From assembly GCA_011033025.1 (NCBI GenBank), contig WFMF01000101.1, forward strand, positions 62,001 to 126,000: a stretch of DNA of 64,000 nucleotides, given 5' to 3'. Made by a program: the position numbers and the translations under genes. This DNA is from Beroe forskalii. Its lineage: Eukaryota > Ctenophora > Nuda > Beroida > Beroidae. The notes below the pieces were generated by a model, which had not been told where the DNA came from, made no database searches, and worked only from the letters and a program-made list of their open reading frames with translations. Of the stretch, positions 1 through 11,516 are shown one piece after another (position 1 is the stretch's first letter; the number at the start of each line of letters is the position of its first letter).

Positions 1-2605
1 TTTCTTGCCCTTCTTTCCCTTCTTCTTCTGCTTCAGCTTCTTCCTTGTAGAATAAGATCTCCAGTGAGCCTGGATCACCACCGCAGCCTTAGTCAGCAGC
101 CTCAGTCTCCTCTCCTCCTCTGCTTTCAGCTCCGCATTCACCCTTCTCTCCTCAATTATCCTGTTATACTCCTCTTCCAACACAGCGAACCTTTCCTCCA
201 GATCCTCCAGTTGTTGTTTCTCAACTTTGTAAACCGCATCGATCTGCTCATATTCGTCCTGCCGCTCACCCATATCAGTATCGTACTTTGCGATCCATGT
301 TTCCAACGCAGATTCCGTTTTTATCTTCCGACTCCTCAGGATTTGTTCGGATTGCCGGTGTTCTGCCACGGCTTGTGACAGCTGAGTACGGAGCTGAGCG
401 ATACTCTGATTCAACCGTTCACACTTCCCTTCCGAAGTCTTGGTATCTGTAACCTCCTGCTTCAACGCATCTGATTTGATCCTCTTATTCGTCTCATTGC
501 TGCTCTTCTGCAACTGTGCCAGATCAGACTTCAGCTTCTTAATCTCCACATTCCTCCTGTTAAGATCAGCCTCGCGTTCCTCTGAAGCCTCAGTGAGCAA
601 CACCTCCAACTTCTTAACCTCCACACTGGCTTTAGCCTCTCTCTGAATGATCTGCTGGATGTACCTACTCCTTTCTTCCTCTTCTTCTCTAGTAGTTAGG
701 AGCTTCTCCATGATGATGCTACGGAGGTTGTTGGAGGTGCTGATCAGTGAGGCAGCTGCAGGGGGACGTTCCTCTACCTGGAGGTAGTAAATGACCGGTT
801 ACCGTTTGTAAATAAATTGGTCGTTTCCTCCAACAGTGGGTACGTCGACTTTACAGATGAACCTGTCTCGCCAATTTTATTATAGAAGTTGGGACTGCCG
901 ATAAATATATTGTTGTTCAAAATGATGAATCAATTTATGATCTAATTTGCCCATTTTCTGTTTGTGACACGAAAACCAACTGGAGTTATCCAGCAAAAAA
1001 AGTCTTACTATGGCAACTGGAGAATCAACCAGAAGGTATGGCTAAATCCAGCTAAATATTCCTGCAACTAACCTGAGCCAGGATGGCTTTGAGAGCGGAG
1101 TGGTTGCGACTGAAGAGCCGGATGATGGATCGGGTGGAGTGTCGGATCTGTTGTTGGAGCTGGCTCCGGTGGGTGCAGAGTGACTCGTACGACATGAGCT
1201 CAACTTCACCGTCCATACCGCCCTTCTTAGCGGAGCCTGTGTGAGCGACAGTTATTGTCACCCATTGTAAGAGCCTGTCAGAGTGAACCGTATTGTGAGG
1301 AGTATTGTCAGAGCCTGTCAGAGAGTGAGATTTATTTGTGAGGACTCTGACAAGTATTATCAGAGCCTATGAAAGTGAGATTTATTGTGGGGAGTATGTC
1401 TTGTTTTTATGACAAGTTTCAAGTAGCATGGCTGAGACGGCATAAGATCATGATTTAGAATGGTGCCGACGTAATTGGATGATTTTAAACTGTTCGGAGT
1501 TTTTGATCATTTGATTAATTTCCTACTGTCGAATCTATCTGTACATGTCGTTTCTACGTAAGAATTATTTTAAACACCTCGGAGTTTTTGATCACTTTAT
1601 TAATTTCTAAATGTCATACACGCATCTTGTTGTAATACCTGTGTGAGCTACAGTTTCCTCCTCCTCCGCTAAGAGGAAGACTTTAGAGAACTGCGCTTCT
1701 AACTTGTAGTGCTCCTTCAACATGGCGGCGATATCATCCGAGATGATGTGCATGTACCTGGGGGAGATTAGACTTTAGAGTGACGTCACGTTATATGTTG
1801 GGAAGTTCTGGACAGTTGTTAGGTCGATTTTCCGCAACAAAATCTGTATAAACAACCAAAATCGCTTGGTGTAGCATTATTTTCCATATTTAGAGCCAAT
1901 TTGAGCCGGATTTGACTGATTTGGTGAACCAATCATAATATATCAGTGGGGACGAATAGACAGAGGAACTAGGTAGGGGAAATAGTCCCGTGATGTAATG
2001 TGCGTTTTAAATTTCTAGGTGATAGAAGGACCCGTATGGTCTTTGAATTACAATCTATACATAACAAAATATAATTCATCTCGGAGACTTCTCAGAAAGT
2101 TATCTATTTCTCACTTGTCGACGTTCTTGGTAAGCTCAGGTAGTAGTGTCACCAGTCTAATTCTACAGATGGTATCATCTAACACTGCCATGATCCTCTG
2201 ACTCTCAACTGTAACCAACTTCTTACTGGACGGATCCAGGATCTTTAGGGGGTCTTCTCTGTTAGAACCTGAAGTAAATAGGATAATATGACAATAGGTA
2301 TTGGATTAGATAACAGATACCTGAAGTAAATAGGATGAGAGATACCTGGAATAGATAACAGGAACCTGGAGTGAATAGGATGAGATTGAGAGGTACCAGG
2401 AAACGATAATGAATTAATGGTCCATATTTAAAGACGCCCAGGTTTTCAGTGCCCCCAGGAGAATACTAATTCCTTATAACATACCTTTGTTGCTGGACTG
2501 AAGGGCCTGGTACATCTCAATATCACTCTTCTTCTTGCCTCCTGCCAGGGCCTCACTCCGTGTGTTAGGCAGGAGGTTAGGGGGCGGGTCTACAATACTC
2601 GCCAT
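1..2605 (-). CDS. DRC10: DRC10 (IQCD) copy A, 3' end cut by window edge
   Basis: Coiled-coil subunit of the axonemal nexin-dynein regulatory complex, which restrains dynein in motile cilia. I recognise it from the family layout: a short N-terminus, a conserved stretch around the ESQRIMAVLDDTI motif, a long coiled coil, the WIAKYDTDMGERQDEYEQ segment, then an IQ motif (AAVVIQAHWRSY) and a lysine-glycine tail. Five exons on the minus strand fit GT/AG rules and stay in phase: 2605-2485 (start MASIVDPPPN), 2268-2115, 1757-1639, 1236-1073 and 777-1. The last exon runs off the window, so about the last six tail residues and the stop are missing. All five exons are open and all junctions are canonical, so this copy looks intact as far as it can be seen. 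Gene identity comes from motif recall; exon limits are read from the sequence. Confidence 0.87.
2269..2410 (-). repeat. Acceptor-anchored tandem repeats in DRC10 copy A intron 1
   Basis: Read on the gene strand, the end of intron 1 repeats the sequence ATCCTATTTACTTCAG followed by GT about four times, with variants. The last copy is the real acceptor of exon 2. Each copy carries its own pyrimidine tract and AG. The matching intron of copy B (about 6057-6170) has the same kind of repeats but in a different arrangement, so the array has changed since the gene duplicated. Confidence 0.75.
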
Positions 2606-2812
2606 CCTAGGAGAAAAGGGACCGGTTAGGAGAGGGGAAAGAGAAACGAGGGAATTGTATAGGTCGTGATTTTGAGGGAAATTGAAGAAACAGTGACGAA
2701 GATGTCGCGAGTTCGGAGAAAACCTGAAATTTCCACACCGCGACCATATGCACGTACGTGATACTGATTTAAACAGTCTTGTCACGTTCTGACAAGGTGC
2801 CGCGGGAATCGA

Positions 2813-4099
2813 TATCACAGCCATAGCTGCAACTTTCACATTGGTGAGGAATGGAGCTCAAGGTGGTAGATCAGGGTGAAAAATATCTTGAAGGAAAGCC
2901 TCTTCCCAGCCAGGACACTCTGCTCTGATGTTGATGAATTTCTTGCAGATGTTGGAAGCAGCACAACAGATGAGGACCATCTGAGAAGCACATCCACAGC
3001 ATACTTTCTATCTATAACATCCAGTCAGAGAGGTGAACTGTAGAGGTGAGCTGAACGAGCTGAACGATCTTGTCGTGGAGACTTGGAAAGAATCCACTTG
3101 ATGCAAATATCACATATCTGAGTATCTATTATTTCGGCAAAAGATTACCTAAATACTGAGCATCCGCCTGGCATATTTCGACCATTGCGGTCATTTTACA
3201 CACCAACGTTTGCTCCCAACTCCAAAAGGAAGCTGAGATAGCCCTACTTAAAATTCGCGTATGGCCCAATTTTGGATTTGGGCCAATTTTGGGCCAAACG
3301 CCACACTTACAGTTAACGAGTCCCCACCAACTTTTTTTGTATCCACCATACGAAGCCATTCCAACCCTCAAAACAAACGCCGTCCAAAATGCATACTCAA
3401 CCCTACCTGGCTACTAGAGTAAAAGGGCTTTTACAGAACATGAGAACACTGATGACTGAAGAAAATGGTTCTGGGGATGAACTCAAATATTCAAGCAATG
3501 CTTCACACTGATGTACTGTTATAATGCCTCAAAGACTACCTTGTATTAGCATCCGATATTGCCCTGGTTAGATATTCTTGGCTACCTAGCCTGAGCAAGG
3601 AATCAAGATAAGGATTCAGATTTCATAAGATAAAGATGCTCTAAATGGCTTCAGACAGAATAGGATGTCAAGAATTGGTCCAAAGTTGTGACCCGATAGG
3701 TACCACAATTACTTGATGATTGAGAGAGTTGAAGATTATAATTCATCAGATTAGTGGATGAAGAAGATGAAAATAGGTAGGGTAGAGATCAGTCAGAAAG
3801 AAATATGCATGAAAAGTTCAATTAGGAAAGTTCGAGTTAAAGTTCAGGATTAAGAGAATAAGAGAGATTCCACTGGTCAGAATTGAGATTCGCTGGTCAA
3901 TTGAGCGAGCAACAGTTCAAGTCTCTAATCCTTCTACCTTACCAGTCATAATGTGTGGAAATTATTTTGGGATTTTACAAAAAATCATCTTACGTCAACA
4001 TGGAAAGTATTGAAAAATACTAATTTTTTCGAATCCCCAAAATTTCGATCCTCTGAAATATTGTCTCACGTTATGGACTGGTAAGGTATCGAGGACACA
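2813..4099. other. Spacer between the two DRC10 copies
   Basis: About 1.3 kb with no counterpart in the duplicated unit visible here. Short open frames exist, but none has recognisable protein features or convincing splice partners. It holds low-complexity purine-rich patches (about 3770-3930). I see no gene in it. Confidence 0.5.
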
Positions 4100-4117
4100 T
4101 CTCACACACAACCCCCT

Positions 4118-6448
4118 CTATTTTTTCCCCTTCTTACCTTTCTTGCCCTTCTTTCCCTTCTTCTTCTGCTTCAGCTTCTTCCTTGTGCTGTAAGACCTCC
4201 AATGAGCCTGGATCACCACTGCAGCCTTAGTCAGCAACCTCAGTCTCCTCTCCTCCTCTGCTTTCAGCTCCGCATTCACCCTTCTCTCCTCAATTATCCT
4301 GTTATACTCCTCTTCCAACACAGCGAACCGTTCCTCCAGATCCTCCAGTTGTTGTTTCTCAACTTTGTAAACCGCATCAATCTGCTCGTATTCGTCCTGT
4401 CGTTCGCCCATATCCGTGTCATACTTTGCGATCCATGTTTCCAACGCAGATTCCGTTTTTATCTTCCGACTCCTCAGGATTTGTTCGGATTGCCGGTGCT
4501 CAGCCACAGCTTGAGATAGCTGAGTACGGAGCTGAGCGATACTCTGATTCAACCGTTCACACTTCCCTTCCGAAGTCTTGGTATCTGTAACCTCCTGCTT
4601 CAACGCATCTGATTTAATCCTCTTGTTCGTTTCATTACTGCTCTTCTGTAACTGAGCCAGATCAGACTTCAGCTTCTTTATTTCCACATTCCTCCGGTTC
4701 AGATCAGCTTCCCGTTCCTCGGATGCCTCAGTGAGCAGTACCTCTAACTTCTTGACCTCCACACTGGCTTTAGCCTCTCTCTGAATGATCTGCTGGATAT
4801 ACCTACTCCTTTCCTCCTCTTCTTCCCTGGTAGTTAGGAGCTTCTCCATGATGATGCTACGGAGGTTGTTGGAGGTGCTGATTAGGGAGGCAGCAGCAGG
4901 GGGTCGTTCTTCTACCTGAGGGTTGGAAACGACCGGTTACCGTTTGTCAATAAATCTGGTGACGGTTTCGGTTGGCCAAAAGATTGTAGAAGATTGGGAC
5001 TGCTGACAAGTATCGTTGCTTAAAATGATGAATCAATTGATCAAATTTGCCTAGTTTTCGTTGGTGACTCGAAAACAAACCAGAAGGTTTGGATAAACCC
5101 AGTTAAAAAGTCCCACAACGGACCTGCGCCAGGATGGCTTTGAGAGCGGAGTGGTTGCGACTAAAGAGCCGAATAATGGACCGGGTGGAGTGTCGGATCT
5201 GTTGTTGGAGCTGGCTCCGGTGGGTGCACAGTGACTCGTACGACATGAGCTCAACTTCACCGTCCATACCGCCTTTCTTAGCGGAGCCTGTGAGAAGGAG
5301 AGATTTAGTGAGAGGAGTATGACAAGTGTCAGGTAGCATGTCTGAGACGGCATAAGATCATCATTTAGAATGGTGCCGACGAAATATAAGGTTTTTAAAC
5401 TGTTCGGAGTTTTTGATCACTTTATTAATTTACCTGTGTGAGCGACAGTTTCCTCCTCCTCCGCTAAGAGAAACACTTTAGAGAACTGCGCTTCTAACTT
5501 GTAGTGCTCCTTCAACATGGCGGCGATATCATCCGAGATGATGTGCATGTACTTGGGAACAGTGACGTCACGTTATATATTGGAAAGTTCTGGACAGTTG
5601 TTAGGTCAATTTTCTGTAGCAAAAAAAAACCGTATAAAAGTAAAACAACCAAAATCACTTGGTGTAGCATTATTTTCACATTTTGAGCCGATTTGATCCG
5701 GGTTTGACTGATTTGGTGAATCAATCATATCAGTCGGGAATAGACAGAGGAACCAGGTGGAGGGAAATAGTCACGTAATTCAATGTTACATGGAAATTTC
5801 GGGGTGTTTAATGGACTCGTATGGTCTTGGAATTACAATCTATACACAACAAAATAGTATTGATTCCAGTCTAGACTTCTAAGAAAGTTATTTATTTCTT
5901 ACTTGTCGACGTTCTTAGTAAGCTCAGGTAGTAGTGTCACCAGTCTGATCCTACAAATGGTATCGTCTAGCACTGCCATTATCCTCTGACTCTCCACTGT
6001 AACCAACTTCTTACTGGACGGATCCAGGATCTTTAGTGGGTCTTCTCTGTTAGAACCTGAAGTAAACAGAATGAGGGGTACCTGGCATAGATAACATGTA
6101 TCTGGAGTAAATAGGATCAGAACCTGGAAGAAATAGGATGAGTTGGAGTAAATAGGATAATAGGTGTAGACAGACTGCAGTGAGGGGAGTGTTCAATGCA
6201 AACGCAGCTGAGGTAATTCAGCAAAAGAATTAGTTCAGATGATTAGGGTACGACCAAGGAAACGATCATGAAGTAATGACCAGGTTTAAGGTGTCCAGTA
6301 AATACTAATTTCTAATAAGCAACATACCTTTGTTGCTGGACTGAAGGGCCTGGTACATCTCGATATCACTCTTCTTCTTACCCCCTGCCAGGGCCTCACT
6401 TCGTGTATTAGGCAGGAGGTTAGGGGGCGGGTCTACTATACTCGCCAT
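4118..6448 (-). CDS. DRC10: DRC10 (IQCD) copy B, tandem paralogue with a damaged splice acceptor
   Basis: Second copy of the nexin-dynein regulatory complex subunit, complete to its stop at 4118. Exons: 6448-6328, 6056-5903, 5551-5434, 5287-5124, 4915-4118. The last exon encodes about 265 residues of coiled coil, an IQ motif near its end and a tail of KKG repeats. Exon sizes match copy A (121, 154, 119 versus 118, 164 nt) except exon 3. There copy A has an acceptor ending CAG then G, while copy B reads CAA then G, so the only AG lies one base further in. Using it removes one nucleotide and shifts the frame, leading to a stop within about 15 codons. Unless a non-canonical site is used, copy B could be a recent pseudogene or a truncated form. 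The other four exons are open and nearly identical to copy A, so any loss is recent. Confidence 0.82.
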
Positions 6449-6656
6449 CCTAGGAAAAAAGGGGTCCGGTTAGGGGAGGGAAAAGAGAAAAGATAAAATT
6501 TTAGAGGTCGTGATTTTGAGGGTTATTGGAGGAACAGTGACGAAGATGTTGCGAGTTCGGAGTAAACCTGAAATTTCCTCACCGCGACCATATGTACGTA
6601 CGTGATAATGATTTAAAGAGTATAGTCACGTATACACAAGGTGCCGCGGGAATCGA

Positions 6657-7044
6657 AAATTTCAGAATGTTTCTCTTTTCCGAATTCAAGACACCGTTGT
6701 CATGGTTAAAAGTCAAGAGCTGATCTGTATTAAAATCACAATTGTTTGAAAATTGGGTTATATATGATAAAAACATACAGAAACATTCCAATTGAAATAA
6801 ACAATAAACATTTAAAATTTATCATAATGATCTTTCAGTCTTCTCATTATTTACAATATTCAGAACAAAAATAGTCGCTTCCAAATTCCAATCCGGCATA
6901 TTTTCTTGATCCAAATTCCCTGAATATGAACTCACTAAACAACTTAAATGGAGCACATCTATATCTAGAACAGAAACACATAACATCAATGTCCTGCACC
7001 TCCTCAAATTAAACATTCGCTAAAATTCGCTCCTGATTTTTTCA
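6657..7044. other. Spacer between DRC10 copy B and CFAP99
   Basis: AT-rich stretch of about 390 bp between the upstream region of DRC10 copy B and the stop codon of CFAP99. It would contain the CFAP99 3' untranslated region. I see no other feature. Confidence 0.5.
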
Positions 7045-8991
7045 TCATGTTAAAAGCGTATCCCTGTAACCAACTGATTTTGTGCTCATTTGAGCAACTC
7101 TTTCCCTCGTTTGCTCCAGCTCCTTCCATCTCCTCTCTTCCATAGCCCGTTTTTCTGCCTCCAAATTAACTGTCCTTTTCACGGGCAACGAATTCATCGT
7201 CATCTGGTGAGCTGTTTTCATTCTCATTCGTTCAGCTCGTTTTTCCTCCAGCTTCTTCTGCATGGCATCGATTTGTGTGGATTTCACTTGCGGTGGAGAT
7301 TTTAGTTTTTCTTTTTCCTTCATTACTTTGGCTGTTTGCTGGCTGATCAAACCACGGTTGTGCGAAATGGCCTCCAATTTCTCTTCAATCATCTTTTTGT
7401 ACGAGACTTTGTCTGCTAAGATATCTCCTCTCTTCTCCTCTAATTCCCTCGCTTTTTCCTCGTTCAACAGAGCAATCCTTTCCCGAAGCTCAGCAATCGA
7501 CATTTCACACAAGAATCCAAATCCTGCTGTTGCAGTCAAATCGACGAACTTGACCGTCGAAATCGGTGTTCTGTCGAACGCCCGAATTTCTTGGATCATC
7601 TTCATCTTTCGTTCCATATCCCTCTGAGCTTCCTCGACCGCAATCTGCATCAGAGCCTTGCTCTCAGCGTGAACATCTTGGACCATTTTCCTCTTTATCT
7701 CCTGCAACTTCAACTGTGCTTCCTTGGCTTGTTGATGTCCGTCCTGAATAGAAAGCACCTTTTCTCTAGTTTCTTCTTCTTCTTGTAACTGAGTGATAAG
7801 GTATTCCTTCAACATTTTATCAGCTTCTGCCTTCATTCTCTGCACCTTCACTTTGTTATTTTCAGTAAGTTTCTGTTTTGCTAACATAGCTTCTTCGTAG
7901 GACAGAAGGCCGATCATCTTCTTCCTTGCCCTTTCTTCAGCTTCAGCATGTCTCTGTTCCTCATCCCTTTGTCTCTTCCAAGCCTGGAAGTCGTCATCGG
8001 TACCTTCACCAGACAAAACACCCACAATTTTCTTCAGTTCTTCCTCCTCCTTCTTAGCATAGAGGGCGTCTTCTCGCAGGATAGCTGCAGCATTGAGTTT
8101 GATTGGGGCGGTGTTTTCTATGATTTTCTTTGGTACTGTTCGAGCTTTGTGGCAATCGAATTTGAGTTGAGCCTCGCTTTCCTTGACAATCGTGTTCAGT
8201 CTATCTTGAGTTTTCATGGACTTTGCCGTTTTCGTGTGATTGGCATTCAAACTTCGCACACTTTCGAGCATTTGTTCAGCCCGTTTTCTCTGTTCCTCTT
8301 TCTTCTTCATGATCTCAATTTCCTCTCGAGGTGATTTGTAGGTTGACGCTGGAATTGGGTTTGTTGTTTTCACTTTGGGAATGGGTTCAGGCAGAGGCAC
8401 CGCACGGGGCTTAACCTTCGTCAGATTGAACGGTTCAGGCTGGGTAATAGTCGATTCCCTTTTGGGGGTTGTTTTATTTTGCAGTTTATCATTGAGCTGT
8501 GCGATGAGATCCAAAACCAAGTCCATGTTGTTCAGCAGATTTGGTAGAATATTCTCTTCAACAAACTTCTGATCGTAGATATTACACCACTTTTTCTTCA
8601 ACCACGACTGAAGCTTTGGCAGGTCAAAGAGGTACTTTAGGAAGGTGTACATTTTGAGATTATCTTGTTTCATGATGAACGATTTGAAGTTCTCAAAACC
8701 GAGATCATCTAGTCTGAGCATAGCAAGGTAAGCGAATATTTGATAGAGAACCGAGTCCTTCCTCAGCATTTTCTTGCCTTCGTCGAGGTAGAAGTTCTCA
8801 ACTGTGATAACCAAAAGTGATTGGTATCGGACACATCCCGAAAATACCTCAACAACAAAGGTCTCTTCAGCGTCGTCAAGATGGGAATTTTCTTCGAGAA
8901 TCTCGTGTAACCGAATATCCGCAGCCTGAGTTTCAGCGTCAAATCCCTTTAGAGCCTTTATACATATCTCAACCAGAGCTGAGAAGTCCAT
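7045..8991 (-). CDS. CFAP99: CFAP99-like cilia and flagella associated protein, single exon
   Basis: A 648-residue protein in one uninterrupted frame. The first 170 residues are a globular part with FDAETQAADIRLHEIL, EETFVVEVFSGCVRY and a later LPKLQSWLKKKWCNIYD; together these recall CFAP99, a poorly characterised axoneme-associated protein. From about residue 230 the chain becomes long charged coiled coil rich in E, K, R and M, as usual for axonemal proteins. The frame remains open for 17 codons further upstream, but MDFSALVEICIKAL at 8991 is the better start because it begins the conserved domain. No signal peptide or membrane segment. The lack of introns stands out against the intron-rich DRC10 and RPA1 beside it. 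The name rests on recalled family resemblance, so another coiled-coil ciliary family cannot be excluded. Confidence 0.68.
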   Translation of the reverse strand: MDFSALVEICIKALKGFDAETQAADIRLHEILEENSHLDDAEETFVVEVFSGCVRYQSLLVITVENFYLDEGKKMLRKDSVLYQIFAYLAMLRLDDLGFENFKSFIMKQDNLKMYTFLKYLFDLPKLQSWLKKKWCNIYDQKFVEENILPNLLNNMDLVLDLIAQLNDKLQNKTTPKRESTITQPEPFNLTKVKPRAVPLPEPIPKVKTTNPIPASTYKSPREEIEIMKKKEEQRKRAEQMLESVRSLNANHTKTAKSMKTQDRLNTIVKESEAQLKFDCHKARTVPKKIIENTAPIKLNAAAILREDALYAKKEEEELKKIVGVLSGEGTDDDFQAWKRQRDEEQRHAEAEERARKKMIGLLSYEEAMLAKQKLTENNKVKVQRMKAEADKMLKEYLITQLQEEEETREKVLSIQDGHQQAKEAQLKLQEIKRKMVQDVHAESKALMQIAVEEAQRDMERKMKMIQEIRAFDRTPISTVKFVDLTATAGFGFLCEMSIAELRERIALLNEEKARELEEKRGDILADKVSYKKMIEEKLEAISHNRGLISQQTAKVMKEKEKLKSPPQVKSTQIDAMQKKLEEKRAERMRMKTAHQMTMNSLPVKRTVNLEAEKRAMEERRWKELEQTRERVAQMSTKSVGYRDTLLT

Positions 8992-9745
8992 TCTCAAAGG
9001 TAATGGCAATTCAATTGACAACCGATAATTGATCAGTAACATATGCGATATTTAGACGAACATGTACATATACGGCAAATGTCTCATGGCAAATTCATAA
9101 CATCTTATTGATAGAATCTATTGAGCATCAGTCATGATGAGTAAAAAAACTTTCTTTATTACACAGAATAATAAACCGAGCCCCAAAGTCAAACGATCAT
9201 TGATAGGCAACTCTGTACTTTTCAAATTGGATTAATTAACTGCAATTAGACAAATAAAATCACATCTATATCTATGGCAAACCGCATGTAAACAACAACA
9301 ACTCAACAGTTGGAACAAAGCCAGAATAAATACAGAAGTACAACAATACATTTCAGGTACAAAGTATACGAAGTATGCGAACATTGATATGCCCTGCTTT
9401 CGTAGTTATGGTAACTGTTGTCGTGCGCAAGCAATCGTATTTGTACAGTTACGTTGGTCAGAACGAGTTTAGTGCGCGGCGTCAGCAGGTCAAATGTGTC
9501 CGCGCGTCGGCGAACATCAAATGCGAGTTTTGATTCATAGTTGCTTTGTTAGAATTTAATTTTTTCAGCATTTGCATTGTATTGAAACTCATTTAGATAA
9601 AACTTTATTATGTACAACATAGATCAGTTCCGGACTAAAAGTGCTGCGCGCAATTTCAAATTTTCGACCAATTTCAAATTTACTGAGCGTCCAATTGCGA
9701 ACGATACCAAGGTTTACATGGGGTATTGTATTGGGATAAATTTTC

Positions 9746-9812
9746 CTAAGCCCGCATAGGTGTGCGTACGCGCGCCGCGCTACGCAGACAGGGATATACG
9801 TGTTTAGCAAGG
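9746..9812 (+). repeat. Dispersed GC-rich repeat, copy 1
   Basis: The block starting AAGCCCGCATAGGTGTG, followed by a CGCGCCGCGC core and an ACGCA(G/A)ACAGG end, recurs in the same orientation at about 36522-36596. Its high CpG content is unlike the surrounding AT-rich DNA. Related CGCCGCGC fragments appear near 9480, 10850, 16420, 16590, 36320 and 53305. Confidence 0.6.
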
Positions 9813-11203
9813 ATAAATTATGCATAGGCTAGCTAGGCTTAAGTGTCAAGTGACTGTAAAAAAGAAAAAAAGGAATTAGTAAAAATCTAAATCAGCTTCT
9901 TGTCAGGCGTTGCCTGACCCATTTGAAATAATGGGTCTGACGACGTCAGAAAATCAGCTTCGCGTATTCGAACCGAAATGCGAAACTGGGCTGGTCTTGA
10001 TTTTGATTTCCCATGTATTTATTTCCCAAACGGCAAAGCTGCTAGTTTGAAACTTAAACTGCAGCAGCTGCTATAGCTAGAATTCGAAACTGGCAGTTGC
10101 TACTTCGGAACTGACAGCCGCTGCATTTTGTAATTTTTGGATGAAATTGCACGATCCGCGGCCGCGGATGATTTAGATTTTGGCCAAAGCCACAGTCTAT
10201 CCGCAAATGTATGAGTTTATGTTGAGAAAGAAAATTTGATACAAAAGCTGTTTAACATAACGATGATTCAGTATTCACTTGAAAACACTTACTTGCTCTG
10301 ATAATATTTGGTTCAGGCCAGATACTGAGATACAAAGTTATAAGTGCTCTGAGGTTTGCCCGTCGGAGTTGCCCGCGCCCGACATTTTCCAACGACATAC
10401 GACAATTCACCTCGGCCTCACAGCAATACCCTATCATTGAACTTATAACGAAGGAAACACAGCTCTATTCATGTTATTAATTGTAAATGGACATGGATTG
10501 CAATTATTTTATTGTTCTTTTATAGTAGAGAACGGGACCCAATTCGATGACATCTCAATATGACGCGCGCATGGCAGGGTTTCTGAAAATGACAGCAATT
10601 CACCCGATATAACGTTGAATCAAAATTAAATGGCTCCAATGATGGCATACATGGAGTTGATACTCATAGAGAACCTGCCATTGGGGTTTGTATACATTTT
10701 ATCGCCCATGACACGCAATTTACACGGCGATAATAGGAACCTAGCCCGCGTTTGAGCCACTTTTTTGAATTTTGAAATGCTAACATTGGAACACTTTACA
10801 TAGGTGAACGCGCACACAAAATGCTTAAATATTGTGCTTTTTGGCGCCGTGAGCCGCGCGCAAACACAATTTACAGAATTGCGCGGGGACAGTAGCATCG
10901 ATTATGTGGGATACAATGAGGAGGCAAAAGAAACACTTGCATTTTCAAAAATCATTGATCAAAGATTTGAACAAGCAAGAAACAACAAACAAATATTTAT
11001 CGATTGTCATGTTCTACTCGATTATAATTTAACATTCCAATTAATTCAATAGCAAAGGAGTATCAGATAAAATATTTAAAAAATACGTTTTAAAAAGATC
11101 AAAAGGGCAACAAACAAGTTTGATATCCGATGGCTTTCAGAACCCCAGCAAGTGATTTTGGGTGTAGCAGCCCTTACAAGGTCTTTTGTCGTCATAAAAT
11201 ACA

Positions 11204-11411
11204 GAGTATGATAATAAAACAAGTTTAAGTAACCAAAAAAGTCATTTTTTTTAAGACTATCTGATTCTAGCTGTTGCAGTTTTAAGCCATTTAAACACTA
11301 GTTTATACCTCAAATTTGAGGTATAAAGTAGTGTTGTAAAGGCTTAAAAGCCGAGGCAGCAGACAGATAGTGTGATTGTGTGTTTTAAAACCTTGTTTTA
11401 TTATCATACTC
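11204..11411. mobile_element. Foldback (MITE-like) element of about 208 bp
   Basis: The ends are inverted repeats: GAGTATGATAATAAAACAAG at the left and its near-complement ending CATACTC at the right. Inside are further nested inverted pairs: CTATCTG with CAGATAG, and a central hairpin around 11297-11336 whose arms meet at CTCAAATTTGAG. There is no coding capacity. This fits a non-autonomous DNA transposon; I could not define a target-site duplication. Confidence 0.65.
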
Positions 11412-11516
11412 ACGTTTTAAAAAGATTTGAATATATTAGTTGATATCAAATAAAGGGCTTCTCTGCTTTTAAAATGTGAGTGAGTTCAGGAATTCAAGTC
11501 ATTTTTTCAAGGAGTT

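Larger units (their letters stand above)
1..6656. repeat. Tandem segmental duplication covering DRC10
   Basis: Two direct copies of a segment of at least 2.8 kb: 1-2812 and about 4100-6656. Similarity covers exons, introns and about 200 bp upstream of the start codons, ending at a shared GGGAATCGA near 2812 and 6656. Exons are close to identical, while introns differ by several short indels; for example the intron between exons 3 and 4 is about 260 bp longer in copy A. The left boundary of copy A lies outside the window. Confidence 0.9.
8992..11516. other. Intergenic region between CFAP99 and RPA1
   Basis: About 2.5 kb without a supportable gene. It should hold the CFAP99 promoter (right of 8991) and the RPA1 3' untranslated region. 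Notable contents are a CpG-bearing dispersed repeat near 9746-9812, several small hairpins near 9905-9950 (for example GTCAGGCGTTGCCTGAC) and a foldback element at 11204-11411. Open frames such as 10252-10437 and 10804-11052 show no family features. Confidence 0.55.

Noticed and set aside
10252..10437. Minus-strand frame with several cysteines as a possible small gene
   Set aside because: No family motif, no partner exons and no sign of selection; expected by chance at this length.
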